A DNA stretch of 64,000 nt from Apoderus coryli (GCA_911728435.2 OU452207.1:18377682-18441681); one strand, 5' to 3'; positions 32,436 to 42,455 are shown, numbered from the stretch's first letter. Made by a program: numbers and translations. The notes: generated by a model not told the origin, from the sequence alone.

Positions 32436-33183
32436 AATCACCAATAAATTTAATAATATAAATTGTTCATCTCACTTGACTTGTACTTTAATATTTAATA
32501 AATAAGATCTATTGGAATTATGTATTATAACCTAAATCTAAACAAAATCATAATACCTACATGCTTTACTTACTTGATGTATAATGGTGGCGACATCTCT
32601 GTTTTACTATAATAATTAATAAAAATAAATAAAATGAATCCTGTATTACTAACCATAATAATAAGAACAAATGTAAAATTGTAAATTTAGAATAACACCA
32701 CCTACATATGTATATATAAACACTCTACAGTCAACAAATAGTTATCTGTATAAGTCCATATCCAATAGATGTCGTCAATAGATGTAAAATAATAATATAG
32801 TGAGCAACCTTAACATAATGAAACAACAATTGATTTGTTTGGTCTGTCATAGATGTCACTACCAATCATGTACTGCAGTATAATAGATGTAAGGGCTGAA
32901 TTTATCTGACCTACCATTTTAATTTCGGCCATGCTTGAGGTTGAAATGAATTTCTTCATGAAAACAAAAACTAAGATGAAACAATAATCACCAGGTGAAA
33001 TTTAAAACCCTTCACCTTAATTTAATTTTTGTAAAATTGAGTAATAAATAGTTTTCCACAAAGGTAAGACAATTAATTTCGGGTGTGTTGTCATGAATGA
33101 TTGGTGGTTACTCTATATTTCAGACTATTAAATTTGATTCTCTTTCTCATACAACTTGATTATAATGAAACATTAACAAGAAT
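32436..33183 (+). other. PLE-2 3' untranslated region, plus unit
   Basis: Non-coding sequence between the stop and the 3' terminal repeat; mirror of 26481-27228. Confidence 0.75.
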
Positions 33184-33299
33184 ATTGTATTCGTATTGCC
33201 ACTGATGATGGTTGTTAACCGAAACATGTTTGGCAGATGATGTGAATAAATTTGATGGATTTTGTGGAGTTGAGACTTTCATTAACTACAAACCTAAAA
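33184..33299 (+). repeat. PLE-2 3' terminal repeat (pLTR)
   Basis: Direct repeat of 29761-29876, about 3.42 kb apart, which defines the unit length. It ends at the BEL/Pao-2 target duplication. Confidence 0.85.
33197..33235 (+). ncRNA. Hammerhead-like motif, PLE-2 plus unit, 3' repeat
   Basis: Identical to the motif at 29773-29811. Two copies flank the coding unit, the arrangement described for other Penelope-like elements. Confidence 0.55.
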
Positions 33300-33300
33300 T

Positions 33301-33827
33301 CTATAAAATATCATCTAAGAAGAATCTTGAAAAACGTACATTTAACTTATGAGGGTCTAAATACTATTTTTACTCAAATAGAAGCTGTATTAAATTCAAG
33401 GCCTCTTCTGCCTTTTTCTAATGATCCTAATGATTTCCAAATTTTAACTCCTGCTCATTTTCTTATTGGCGAATCACTTACTGCACTGCCTCAAACAGAC
33501 GTAAAAAACATAGTGGTAAATAGATTATCGCTATATAATCAATTGCAACAGCATTTACAACACTTTTGGAAGGCGTGGTCCACTCAGTATTTATGTAGTC
33601 TGCAAGAACGCTCCAAATGGTTGAAATCTTCACCAAATATAAAAGTTGGTACGATGGTGATTGTAAAAGAAGAAAATACTGCTCCATTGGATTGGAAAAT
33701 TGGTCGCATCAGCAACGTTTATCCTGGTAAAGATGGTGTAATCCGAGTAGTCGACATAAAAACTATAAATGGTGTTTTCAAACGTCCACTAACAAAAGTG
33801 TGTGTGTTACCAGTGAATGAAGATTGA
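33301..33827 (+). pseudogene. BEL/Pao-2 integrase C-terminal part
   Basis: Resumes the polyprotein after PLE-2 with SIKYHLRRI, then TQIEAVLNSRPLLPFSNDP and LTPAHFLIGESL, and ends with the DUF5641-like tail (WKIGRISNVYPGKDGVIRVV ... PLTKVCVLP). It parallels the BEL/Pao-1 C-terminus closely. An upstream ATG at 33252 lies in the PLE repeat and is not genuine. Confidence 0.88.
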
Positions 33828-33896
33828 CATTCGTTTTTATGTTTATAAAAATACTTGAATTTTGTTTGAAAGTCAAGCCTTTCAAGGCGGGCGATA

Positions 33897-34215
33897 TGTT
33901 TAGATTAGTTACGTCCCTGTATAAGGTACCTATGTGTTATACTGATAATTCATCAGGTTACTCTTTTTACAGTTTTATTTTCTGTTACCAGAGAAACGTG
34001 AGTTTAAAAAAAAAAAAAAAATTATTATCATGTAATCATTTTGATGTAATGTTAGAATAAGTTTTTCAAAAATAAAATTTATTTAAAACCATTAATAATA
34101 ATTATTGATACATCAATAATTATATTTATAATAAAGTAAACAACATCATACGCAAAAATCTACAACAAATTAAAGAAAACTCAGTGGATTGGAAAAGCCC
34201 GATTCACAAATTACA
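33897..34215 (+). repeat. BEL/Pao-2 3' LTR
   Basis: A 319-bp repeat of 21254-21571. It is preceded by a GGCGGGCGA purine-rich tract (about 33887-33895), the likely polypurine tract, and followed by TCCAC. Confidence 0.9.
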
Positions 34216-34220
34216 TCCAC

Positions 34221-34313
34221 TAGTAATCTACATTTGGGAAACTTTATTATTAATATAACAAAAATATATTATTTTCTGAAGTAATCCATCTATCGAGGAG
34301 TGAATACTATAAT
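34221..34313. repeat. PLE-1-like fragment
   Basis: TTTTCTGAAGTAATCCAT resembles 53685-53697 and 232-249 in the PLE-1 5' region. It is otherwise AT-rich and uninformative. Confidence 0.4.
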
Positions 34314-34733
34314 TTGAAGCAGGCTATTTCCATGTTTGTTGCAGCAGGACTTTCCAGGAGGCAGTACGAAATAATAAGAAGCACTCAGAAAAAGTTATTT
34401 CCTTGTTATATTCTTCTACAAAAAGCTAAACTAGAGTTCTACCGTGATAAGGCAGCATACTTAGTAACCGTAACTTGTGCTGAAGTAAATCTGCAAAGCT
34501 TAATGGACCATACATTATTGACCCATTTAGAAGAAGTTTTAAAACTGTATACCGAAAGAAAAGATACGTTTGTTTTGATGTGCAAGTGGGGTTGTGATGG
34601 AGCACAACAAGTTCAGTTCAAACAAAGATTTGGTAACGATGCTGCTTCTGACGCCAACTTATTTCAAAGTTCTTTTGTACCCCTTCAGCTAAAAAGCTCC
34701 AAAAGCAATGAGGTTATATGGCAGAATCCTTAA
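34314..34733 (+). pseudogene. RAG1/Transib-like transposase core, N-terminal fragment
   Basis: 139 codons with KKLFPCYILLQKAKLEFYRD and, further on, CKWGCDGAQQVQFKQRF, ASDANLFQSSFVPLQL and EVIWQNP. The CDG block followed by an (S/F)xVPLxL block resembles the first catalytic-Asp region of RAG1-related and Transib transposases. The matching continuation is found on the opposite strand at 36395-35470, with the SSFVPLQLKSSK segment duplicated in both. No target or terminal repeats were identified. The family assignment is by eye and tentative. Confidence 0.5.
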
Positions 34734-35470
34734 GTAACTGTCTTCATACTCGCCACTCGACATTTTGGCCCGTTTCATTTGTAAATCTTCAAACAACCAT
34801 ACCGTTGTTGTGGGCTCTTACCAGATCTTTATACTTTTATTCAATTGAACTTAAAATGAGAAAACACAAAACAAAAATAATTGACAAATTTTCCAATATT
34901 TAACTATAATTTATTAATTTAATTCCAACAAAATGGTAAGATTCCTACACGTATAATAATATAATACACTGTATCCTAAATAAGTAATTGTTTTACAGAT
35001 GTGTATAGACGTTTAAATCAAAGTAAAACTCTCTCTTAACATTTGTATGAAGTACGACCCTCACATCTGACAATACTGTATAAGGTTCCTAATGCCACTG
35101 ATGATAGACATGTAGTCCGAAACATGCCTGGCTGATAAAACAAGGTTTTAACGTATATATTTTGTGGAGTAGACGTCGTTTTATTCAAATTATAAAAATA
35201 TATTATATTATAAAAAAAATCGAATAAGAAAATGTTTTAACAAAATGAATCCCATCCTTCCTCGTCTGAATCCACAGTCTCTTTTTCATCATCCGTTGAT
35301 GATTCCGAGTGTGACTGTTTTCACATTAGGTGAAGCCGAAACTAACAAAGTTAGTGTTTCTTTGGAAAACGGTTTACTATGCTTTTTAGGTATTGCTCAT
35401 TCCAGTTATAATAGGATCAGAAGTAAGCAACAGCCTATTCAACACATCCAAATTGCAAAATTCTCTTGAA
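34734..35470. other. Intervening non-coding DNA with a PLE repeat fragment
   Basis: No supported gene. 35093-35185 is a Penelope terminal-repeat fragment, with a hammerhead-like motif followed by GTGGAGTAGACGTCG, the reverse complement of a PLE-1 5' stretch near 285-305. The short frames here are not convincing. Confidence 0.5.
35093..35132 (+). ncRNA. Hammerhead-like motif, third PLE family
   Basis: TGCCA, CTGATGA, a GAC/GTC stem, CGAAAC, ATGCC, TGGC. The same layout as PLE-2 with a different stem II, so base changes are compensated. Confidence 0.5.
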
Positions 35471-36410
35471 AACTTTTTGGCGATAGATCCTGAAATGCCT
35501 ATGACGTGCTTCTGATGCCTCCTCTGATAATTGACCTATATCGGAAGCAGCGCATTTTCGATAACCATTGGGCCATGAATTAATATTTTGTGCATAGTGG
35601 GAGTCATTGGATGCCACGGGAAGAGGTGGATGTAGATTCCTGCAGTTTCCTTTGCAGAAGCCGAACATTTTTTTATGTTAATTTTATGTCCACACGATAA
35701 TACTTCTAAAATTATTTTTAATCTGTATGTAAAGTGCTTGTCAATCCCAGTAATTTTTGCCGACAATTCGTGGTTCTCAAAAAATTTTCGACTGGTATTG
35801 CCATCGTTTGTGTTACCAAATCCAGGTTTAGGTACATCTACTATTAAGCCCAGTTTTCGTCGAAAATCATCCTGTATTTGTATTTGTCTTTGCTTCACTG
35901 CAGCTTTTTCTGTGTCCTCAGTTGACACTTTTTCATATGTAACTTATAGAATAAATGTAAAATTGATTCAAAAAATCGGATTCGCGCATGTAAAATAGAA
36001 AGTCCGAAGTTTAGTGCCTCTGGATTAGCGTCTCTTTTTCCGTTTAAATTATTAAAATCTCTGGATGTTAAACCACAGATATAGCATCTCATTGTTGATG
36101 TTGTATTTGTGGCAGCATTGCAGACTTTTCCGTCAACCATGGTGAACATCATAGTATAGTCAACACTGTATCAGGTATTATCTATCGTGACTTTTGTCTG
36201 TTGTAAATTATTTATGGCAGCTTTCACGTAATCTATTTCTTGGATTGTTATATCTGTGGTTTCTTTAACAAACCTAATTCGTATGGGGCGGCAATAACGG
36301 AGATATTACGAAGTAGGATTCTGCCATATAACCTCATTGTTTTGGAGCTTTTTAGCTGAAGGGGTACAAAAGAACTTTTAAATAAGTTGGCGTCAGAAGC
36401 AGCATTTTAT
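35470..36410 (-). pseudogene. RAG1/Transib-like transposase core, C-terminal fragment
   Basis: Read on the minus strand across several frames: SSFVPLQLKSSK near 36380, a CRPI-type segment missing its start, FTMVDGKVCNA and MRCYICGLTSRD (Cys pair), GLSILHARIRFFE, PKPGFGNTNDGNTSRKFF, SAKITGIDKHF, LFPWHPMTPTMHKILIHG and GQLSEEASEARHRHFRIYR. The order CxxC, GNxxR and SExxEA...FRxxR parallels RAG1 (the YICTLC, GNFAR and SEGNESGNKLFRRFR blocks). At least three frameshifts or stops are present, so it is dead. Confidence 0.55.
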
Positions 36411-36670
36411 GTTAAATGTTTACGCATAACGAACAAGTTGACATGTTATTTGTCAATCCGATTGAAAACGAAGGACATTTTGGCAGTAACTTTGGTGTGG
36501 TATTATTAACGGGCATTTCATTGCTCCATCCTTTTACAAAGGTGTTTTATGCAGTGAAGAATATTTGCAATTTCTTCAAGAGCAACTTTCTGTACTTCTC
36601 GAAAATGTGCCATTGCAGTTACGAGCAAATATGTTTTTTCAGCATGACGGGGGCGGGCTCCAAGCAATAA
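36411..36670 (+). pseudogene. DUF4817-type transposase remnant
   Basis: Begins FTHNEQVDMLFV, like the N-terminal helix-turn-helix of a common insect transposase family. In another frame, near 36600-36665, I read LLENVPLQLRANMFFQHDGG, a catalytic-region block of the same family. The middle is deleted and the frames disagree. Related to the remnant at 60171-60431. Confidence 0.5.
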
Positions 36671-37083
36671 TTGCTAACACATAACGTAAAACATTTTAAA
36701 GAAAAAATTAGAAATGCATGCAATGAACTCTCAAGAGAAATGATATGTAAGGCCTCAACATGAGAAGTAATGAGGAGATTAGATAAGCGTTTACAACTAC
36801 GAGGTGGTCACATTGAAAATTTGTTGTAGTGGTTGATTTCCTATAATTAATTAGTAGTAACCTATAGTATTACTATGTTTAATTCTGTGATAATAATAGT
36901 TACTATTAAATAATATGATCTGTCTTTGTAGTATTTAATAAATAATTATTATTAACAACCGATGGATAATACGTATCTTCTCTCTTGACTGAATATCAAA
37001 TGTTTGACTTATATTAGAAGTTATCACACAAATACTATTAGTCAACCATTAGTTTACGTATTGACAGATATAATTGCACTTTG
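36671..37083. other. Non-coding AT-rich stretch
   Basis: Nothing recognisable, apart from possible decay of the preceding transposase. Confidence 0.5.
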
Positions 37084-37282
37084 TTTCCAAAGCCTACTTG
37101 TGTAAAAGTTGTGATGGTTGGGAATTTTTCATATTAGTTTTTTCTACAAATTTACTTAGAATTTTTTAACGAATGAAGATAGAACATTTTTTTCTTTACA
37201 AAAGTTGTTTAGAAAAATTAGCTCATTTGAACTATGCAAAAATATATGTATGTTTCTGGAAAAAAAAAGTTGATGACCTCAT
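37084..37282. repeat. MITE-A left half
   Basis: Matches about 17915-18115. The right half of the same unit is at 42905-43340. LINE-3 and gypsy-2 lie between, so a single MITE-A copy seems to have been split by later insertions. Confidence 0.65.
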
Positions 37283-38441
37283 TTACTTAATAATAATAAT
37301 AAAGGCCTTTATTTATTTTTTAATTGGGCGAGTTTCAGTTCAATTTTAGTCTACTGACCAAAATTGTCTGTTCAGCTAACCCAATTTCCATAACAAATAC
37401 AATACAATAACATACAGAGCATAGTAAATACAGTATAATAATATAATAATAATAATAATACACACATATATATAAACCTCGAAACAAAATATTCAATTTA
37501 AATAAGAAAATATTAATTAGTTATACATATATATATATATATATACATACACACGCATATAACCAATCACAGTGTTACACCTTTTTCAAAAACTTAAACA
37601 ATTTCACAAAAAAGTATTTTCAGTAACAAACGATAATAAACAAAGAAGAACTAAAGAAAAAACAAGGACAAAAAAAAATGAAGGAGAATACCTAACCACA
37701 TATCACAAAAATCATTCGCCTAGGAGCCTGCATGGGTCATTCTAATTATCCCGCTTACTGAATGTATTTTAAGTGTTCGCCTAGCCAATAAGATGTTATA
37801 AACGCGTTTCTTAAATTGAACCATATTTAGGTTTCTGACTTCTGGTGGCAGTTCATTCATACATTTCGTAATAAAATAGGAAAACGATATCTTAAAGAAT
37901 TCCGTAGAATGAGCAGGTGTAGTAAGAGTATGTTTATGTCGAATGTTTATATTGTGTATGTCCGTTCGAAATCTTATCTTTTCATATAAATAAGGAGGAG
38001 TCTTGTAGTGCAGAATACTGTGAAAGCGGCAAGCCGCATGTAAATACCTCCTATTATCCATATTAAGCCAGTTCATGTCCAAAAGTTTATGGCTGATTCG
38101 TTGTGACCTTCTGATGCCGAAAATCAACCTCAAGCATGAATTTTGCAAACGCTGTAAACGCCCTTTCATCACATAGGTTAAGCATGGTGAGTATATGACG
38201 TCACAGTAGTTAGGGTGTGAAAGGACCATTGCCTCGCACAATCTTGCTTTCAATTGTTGTGTAAGCACATGCCGGTGCTGAAATATCAGCTTTAAATTCA
38301 TGAAACCTATTTTTATGCACTTATTTACATGGTTATCAAACCTAAAATCTGAATCCAACAGCAGTCCCAGGTTTTTAACCGTCGATTTAAACTTGGAAAC
38401 AAAATGAAATATGGGTTTAAATGGAGCTTACTTAATCCTAT
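37283..38441 (-). mobile_element. 5'-truncated LINE-3
   Basis: A minus-strand non-LTR fragment ending in an ATT-type microsatellite tail at 37283-37300 and truncated at 38441. Only the C-terminal part of the RT protein remains. Its 5' boundary coincides with that of the copy at 1-47. Confidence 0.75.
37720..38358 (-). pseudogene. LINE-3 RT thumb and C-terminal region
   Basis: 212 codons containing LCEAMVLSHPNYCDVIYSP, RLQNSCLRLIFGI and ELPPEVRNL. This is the conserved region after the RT palm in CR1/jockey-related LINEs. The palm with its catalytic aspartates is missing through 5' truncation, so this is a fragment rather than a functional protein. Confidence 0.8.
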
Positions 38442-38661
38442 TTAAGAACCTCTTCTCCGAATTTTTCTTTCGTTTTTCATTTCCTCATAACAGAGCTGGG
38501 ACATCGAGTTTTGCTCACCCTGTACAGTTTAAACACCTTTTAAATGGTGTTTTCAAAAGTAAACTAACTTTAGCCGTTTTCGCGAATTTTTGAAAAAACT
38601 ATTTTTTGCCATTTTAGTTTTTATTTATTTCTGACATTATTTTTACAGATATCAAAAAATG
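38442..38661. other. Short non-coding stretch before gypsy-2
   Basis: No gene. It contains a CACCCTGTACAG-type motif that often occurs in insect repeats. Confidence 0.4.
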
Positions 38662-38804
38662 TGTTGTATATTTAAGTATTTTAATCATACTGTGTTATAT
38701 ATATTAATTGTTTGTATTTTTAAAACCTGTTATATTGATATGTCATTGTCACAGTTATAGTTCTAATTAGTTGAATAAAGCCTATTTTTAGAAGGTATAT
38801 TACA
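38662..38804 (+). repeat. gypsy-2 5' LTR
   Basis: 143 bp, TGTTGTATAT to TATATTACA, identical by eye to 42456-42598. AATAAA lies at 38774-38779. If transcription starts just upstream of it, the transcript would begin about 40 nt before the LTR end. Confidence 0.93.
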
Positions 38805-38821
38805 ATTTATTCAACTAATTA
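38764..38821 (+). promoter_or_regulatory. Candidate self-priming structure of gypsy-2
   Basis: 38806-38821, starting two bases after the LTR, is the perfect 16-nt reverse complement of 38764-38779 inside the LTR; 26 bases form the loop. A primer site complementary to the transcript's own 5' end is how Tf1- and sushi-type gypsy elements prime cDNA. No TGG of a tRNA-primed site is present at this place. The function is inferred. Confidence 0.6.
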
Positions 38822-38836
38822 AATGCAAATATAAGT

Positions 38837-41800
38837 ATGGACAAATTATTACGTCCCGAGAGGCTAGATGTAGATTTCAATTCCACTAATGCAGCACAAC
38901 AGTGGTCACATTGGTATCGTTCGTTCCAAAACTTTATTGATGTTGCTGACGTGAATGAAAATAAAATCAAATTGAATCTACTCATCAACTATGTAAGTCC
39001 CACAGTTTTTGAAATAATCAATGAATGCACAACATACGACGAAGCTATAGAAATATTGAAGAACGTTTATATCAAGCCGAAAAATGAAATTTTTGCCCGG
39101 TACTCGTTAGCTACAAGACGTCAACAATCCGGTGAGTCAGTTGATCAATATTTGCAAGTTCTGAAAACCATGAGTAAAAATTGTCAATTTAAAGCTGTTA
39201 GTGCAGAAAAATACAGAGACGAATTTGTACGTGATTCATTTATCAATGGTTTAAGTTCATCGCATATTAGGCAACGTTTGCTTGAATCCAATTCATTAAG
39301 TTTAGAAGAAGCGTTTGATAAGGCTAGAGCAATAGAGTCTGCTCAATATCAATCAGAATTATATGGACCTCCATTGGGATTTACTGCTTCAGCTATAACG
39401 CAAAATGTAGGGTCCATGCAAGCTACTCAAACGAGAGCTGAGACGGAAAATTCTACGACTGCTGCTTTGTTACCAAAATGTTACTTTTGTGGAAATAATA
39501 TACATCCTCGTGAGAAATGTCCTGCCAAGAATTCTATATGTCATATATGTAGCAAGAAAGGACATTTTGCTAAAGTATGTCGTTCTGGTATCAAGATTAA
39601 ATCAAAGGCATCGGCTGCTCTTCTATCTACAATATCTGCTGCATCTCCTGGGTGTTTATCAAAGGCTACTATAGAAATAGAAGTCAATGGACTTCGAACT
39701 ACGGCTTTAGTGGATACCGGCAGTTCTGATAGTTACATCTCAAGCACCATTGTCAAAAATAGAAAAATCAAAGTTTTTCCAGCAAAAGTCAATGTAACAA
39801 TGGCATCAACTTCATTCAGTTCGCAAGTCACAGGATCGTGTTCAGTTTGTTTAAGAATTCAGAATCACTGGTACAAAAATGTCAAACTTTTAATCATGGA
39901 TCAATTATGTGCGGATGTTATTATTGGTCACGACATACTAAAACATCATTCCGGTGTAGAAGTTTTCTTTGGTGGAGAAAAGTCACCAATTTCAATATGT
40001 AATTTGGCTGTTGCAAATATTGAACCTTTCCCTTTATTTGCAAATCTTCTTCCAAATTGTAGTCCAATCGCTGTCAAATCTAGGCGTTATACAGCCGACG
40101 ATGCCAAGTTTATTGAAAATGAAGTTCTGAAACTTTTAGATGAACACATAATCGAACCTAGTAATTCTCCATGGAGAGCACAAGCTTTAGTCACTTCAAA
40201 TGAAAATCATAAGAAGCGTATGGTAATTGACTACTCTCAAACAATAAACAAATACACTTTACTGGATGCGTACCCTTTGCCAAGAATTGAAGATCTGGTT
40301 GGACGTATTTCAAAATACGGAGTGTATAGTACTATCGACTTGCGTAGTGCTTATCATCAAATACCCATAAAGGAATCAGAGAAAGTGTATACAGCTTTCG
40401 AAGCGGCAGGCAATCTTTATCAGTTTACTAGGATTCCATTCGGTGTTACTAATGGAGTCGCATGTTTTCAAAGAACTATTGATAGTATAATCAAAAATGA
40501 AAATCTTCAAGATACTTTTGCTTATTTGGACGACGTAACGATTTGCGGAATCGACAAAACTCAACACGACAAAAATTTAGAACAGTTTATGGAAATAGCA
40601 AAGAAATACAATTTAACACTGAATAAGGATAAATCTAAATTTTCTCTAACGACAATTAATATTTTGGGTTATACAATAACAGGAAAATCTATTAAACCAG
40701 ATCCAGATCGACTTCGACCATTATTGGAATTGCCTGTACCGACAAATATTGCGTCGCTAAGACGAATTGTGGGCATGTTCGCTCATTATTCAAAATGGGT
40801 AAACAAGTTTTCAGAGAAAGTTCATCCACTTGTCCAGTGCAAGAAATTTCCTATGTGTCAAGATGCCATATCTGCTTTTAAATTGCTAAAAGAAGATATT
40901 GCTGAATCAGTTGTTACATCTATTGATGATGAAGTTCCATTTACAGTAGAGACAGATGCATCAGAACACGCTATTGCTGCTCAACTCTCTCAGCTTGGAA
41001 AACCAGTAGCGTTTTTTTCAAGAACTTTGTCTAAATCCGAACAACGTCATTCTTCAGTTGAAAAAGAAGCATACGCTATCGTCGAAGCTTTAAGAAAATG
41101 GAGGCATTTTCTTATTGGAAGAGTTTTTAAGTTGGTTACTGACCAACGTTCAGTATCTTTCATGTTTGATAATAAGATTTCTTCAAAAATCAAAAACGAA
41201 AAGATATTACGTTGGCGGCTTGAACTTTCGAGCTATTCATACGATATAGTATATCGCCCTGGTGATCAAAATACAGTAGCTGATGCATTTTCTCGCATAA
41301 CGGCATCTATCTGTAATGATCAAAAGTTGATCGATATTCATAATTCATTGTGTCATCCTGGTATTACGCGTCTTTACCACTGGGTGCGATGCAAAAATCT
41401 TCCATATTCTCTTGAGAGCATTCGAAAAATTACTTCAGCTTGTCCTGTTTGTGCTGAAATTAAACCTCGTTTTCATAAACATCAAGGAAAATTAATTAAA
41501 GCTACTAGTCCTTTTGAGCGGCTCAATATTGATTTTAAAGGTCCAGTACCTTCATCTACTAACAATAAATACATCCTGACGGTCATTGACGAATATTCTA
41601 GATTTCCATTCGCTTTTGCTTGTTCAAATATTAATTCGTCTACCGTTATAGAATGTCTTCGTCAACTATTCACTATTTTTGGTATTCCTTCATATATACA
41701 CTCTGACCGAGGATCATGCTTTATGTCCCACGAGCTAAAAACGTTTTTAGAAACTCACGGCATCGCTTCGAGTCGCACTACTCCATACAATCCTCAAGGA

Positions 41801-42445
41801 AATGGTCAGTGTGAAAGATATAATGGAATTATTTGGAAAACTATTCAACTTGCCCTCAAAACTCAAAATCTGCAAGTCAATCAGTGGGAACTTGTATTAC
41901 AAGATTCTTTACATGCAATCCGCTCTCTTTTATGTACAGCCACTAATACCACTCCTCATGAGCGCATGTTTAATCATTCTCGAAGATCTTACAATGGGTC
42001 TTCTATTCCTACTTGGTTAAGTCAACCAGGACCTATTTATTTAAAGAAATGTGTTCGTGCCAGCAAGTATGAACCAGTTGTCGAAGAAGTCGAACTAATT
42101 GAAGCAAATTCGGAGTATGCACACATAAGATTGAATAATGGAAATGAAACTACGGTATCAGTTAGACATTTGGCTCCAAGAGGTTCTATTTTAATTGAAG
42201 ATAAAATTAATTCCACAACTGAGGACGAACATTGTGTAGACGACGCGGTTGACGATTCATCCATGAGTCTGAAAGTTTCTGTGGATGAAAAATTGGCAGT
42301 TGAATCTTCAACAATAAATGAAACTAGTGAATCTTCAACTGAAAATCTTCCAGTTGTTAATAGCGAATCGGCAGTTGAAAATATTCTATCCTCCAAGCGA
42401 ACTAGAAAACGGCCGAAGTATCTAGACGATTATTCAACAGATTAG
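38837..42445 (+). CDS. gypsy-2 Gag-Pol polyprotein, intact
   Basis: 1202 codons in one frame from MDKLLRPERL. Gag, with two knuckles (CYFCGNNIHPREKC near 214, CHICSKKGHFAKVC near 234), leads without a frameshift into the aspartic protease (VDTGSSDSYIS near 290), RT (YLDDVTICGI near 561), RNase H (VETDASEHAIAAQL near 703) and integrase. The integrase has a zinc-binding H/C region near 834-870, NIDFKGP near 895, HSDRGSCF near 954 and GQCERYNG near 990. It ends in an acidic tail after RHLAPRG; no chromodomain is seen. A fused Gag-Pol without slippage is also a trait of Tf1-type elements. Likely functional. Confidence 0.94.
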   Translation: MDKLLRPERLDVDFNSTNAAQQWSHWYRSFQNFIDVADVNENKIKLNLLINYVSPTVFEIINECTTYDEAIEILKNVYIKPKNEIFARYSLATRRQQSGESVDQYLQVLKTMSKNCQFKAVSAEKYRDEFVRDSFINGLSSSHIRQRLLESNSLSLEEAFDKARAIESAQYQSELYGPPLGFTASAITQNVGSMQATQTRAETENSTTAALLPKCYFCGNNIHPREKCPAKNSICHICSKKGHFAKVCRSGIKIKSKASAALLSTISAASPGCLSKATIEIEVNGLRTTALVDTGSSDSYISSTIVKNRKIKVFPAKVNVTMASTSFSSQVTGSCSVCLRIQNHWYKNVKLLIMDQLCADVIIGHDILKHHSGVEVFFGGEKSPISICNLAVANIEPFPLFANLLPNCSPIAVKSRRYTADDAKFIENEVLKLLDEHIIEPSNSPWRAQALVTSNENHKKRMVIDYSQTINKYTLLDAYPLPRIEDLVGRISKYGVYSTIDLRSAYHQIPIKESEKVYTAFEAAGNLYQFTRIPFGVTNGVACFQRTIDSIIKNENLQDTFAYLDDVTICGIDKTQHDKNLEQFMEIAKKYNLTLNKDKSKFSLTTINILGYTITGKSIKPDPDRLRPLLELPVPTNIASLRRIVGMFAHYSKWVNKFSEKVHPLVQCKKFPMCQDAISAFKLLKEDIAESVVTSIDDEVPFTVETDASEHAIAAQLSQLGKPVAFFSRTLSKSEQRHSSVEKEAYAIVEALRKWRHFLIGRVFKLVTDQRSVSFMFDNKISSKIKNEKILRWRLELSSYSYDIVYRPGDQNTVADAFSRITASICNDQKLIDIHNSLCHPGITRLYHWVRCKNLPYSLESIRKITSACPVCAEIKPRFHKHQGKLIKATSPFERLNIDFKGPVPSSTNNKYILTVIDEYSRFPFAFACSNINSSTVIECLRQLFTIFGIPSYIHSDRGSCFMSHELKTFLETHGIASSRTTPYNPQGNGQCERYNGIIWKTIQLALKTQNLQVNQWELVLQDSLHAIRSLLCTATNTTPHERMFNHSRRSYNGSSIPTWLSQPGPIYLKKCVRASKYEPVVEEVELIEANSEYAHIRLNNGNETTVSVRHLAPRGSILIEDKINSTTEDEHCVDDAVDDSSMSLKVSVDEKLAVESSTINETSESSTENLPVVNSESAVENILSSKRTRKRPKYLDDYSTD

Positions 42446-42455
42446 GAGGGAAGAA
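42446..42455 (+). promoter_or_regulatory. gypsy-2 polypurine tract
   Basis: GAGGGAAGAA-type purine run between the stop codon and the 3' LTR, the plus-strand primer site. Confidence 0.85.

Larger units (their letters stand above)
26330..33299. mobile_element. PLE-2: two Penelope-like units as a ~7-kb palindrome
   Basis: Left arm (26364-29761) is the reverse complement of right arm (29902-33300). The only difference I found is one base in an A run (27579-27584 against the plus-strand A7). The 140-bp spacer (29762-29901) is a plus-oriented terminal repeat (pLTR) that recurs at 33185-33299. The left unit also carries 36 further bases at its outer end, the start of the next ORF copy. The insertion sits in the BEL/Pao-2 integrase between target duplications. 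Inverted and tandem units are known for Penelope elements; two full-length ones are unusual. Confidence 0.9.
21254..34215 (+). mobile_element. BEL/Pao LTR retrotransposon 2, interrupted
   Basis: LTRs at 21254-21571 and 33897-34215, with the 5-bp target duplication TCCAC (21249-21253 and 34216-34220). The internal region codes for a BEL/Pao polyprotein with one in-frame stop and an integrase deletion, and is then split by the PLE-2 insertion (26330-33299). It is a different family from BEL/Pao-1 and is much more AT-rich. Confidence 0.92.

Noticed and set aside
26330..33299. Palindrome as a pure assembly artefact
   Set aside because: Not excluded, but different flanks, target duplications on both sides and an extra 36 bases on the left only favour a real insertion.
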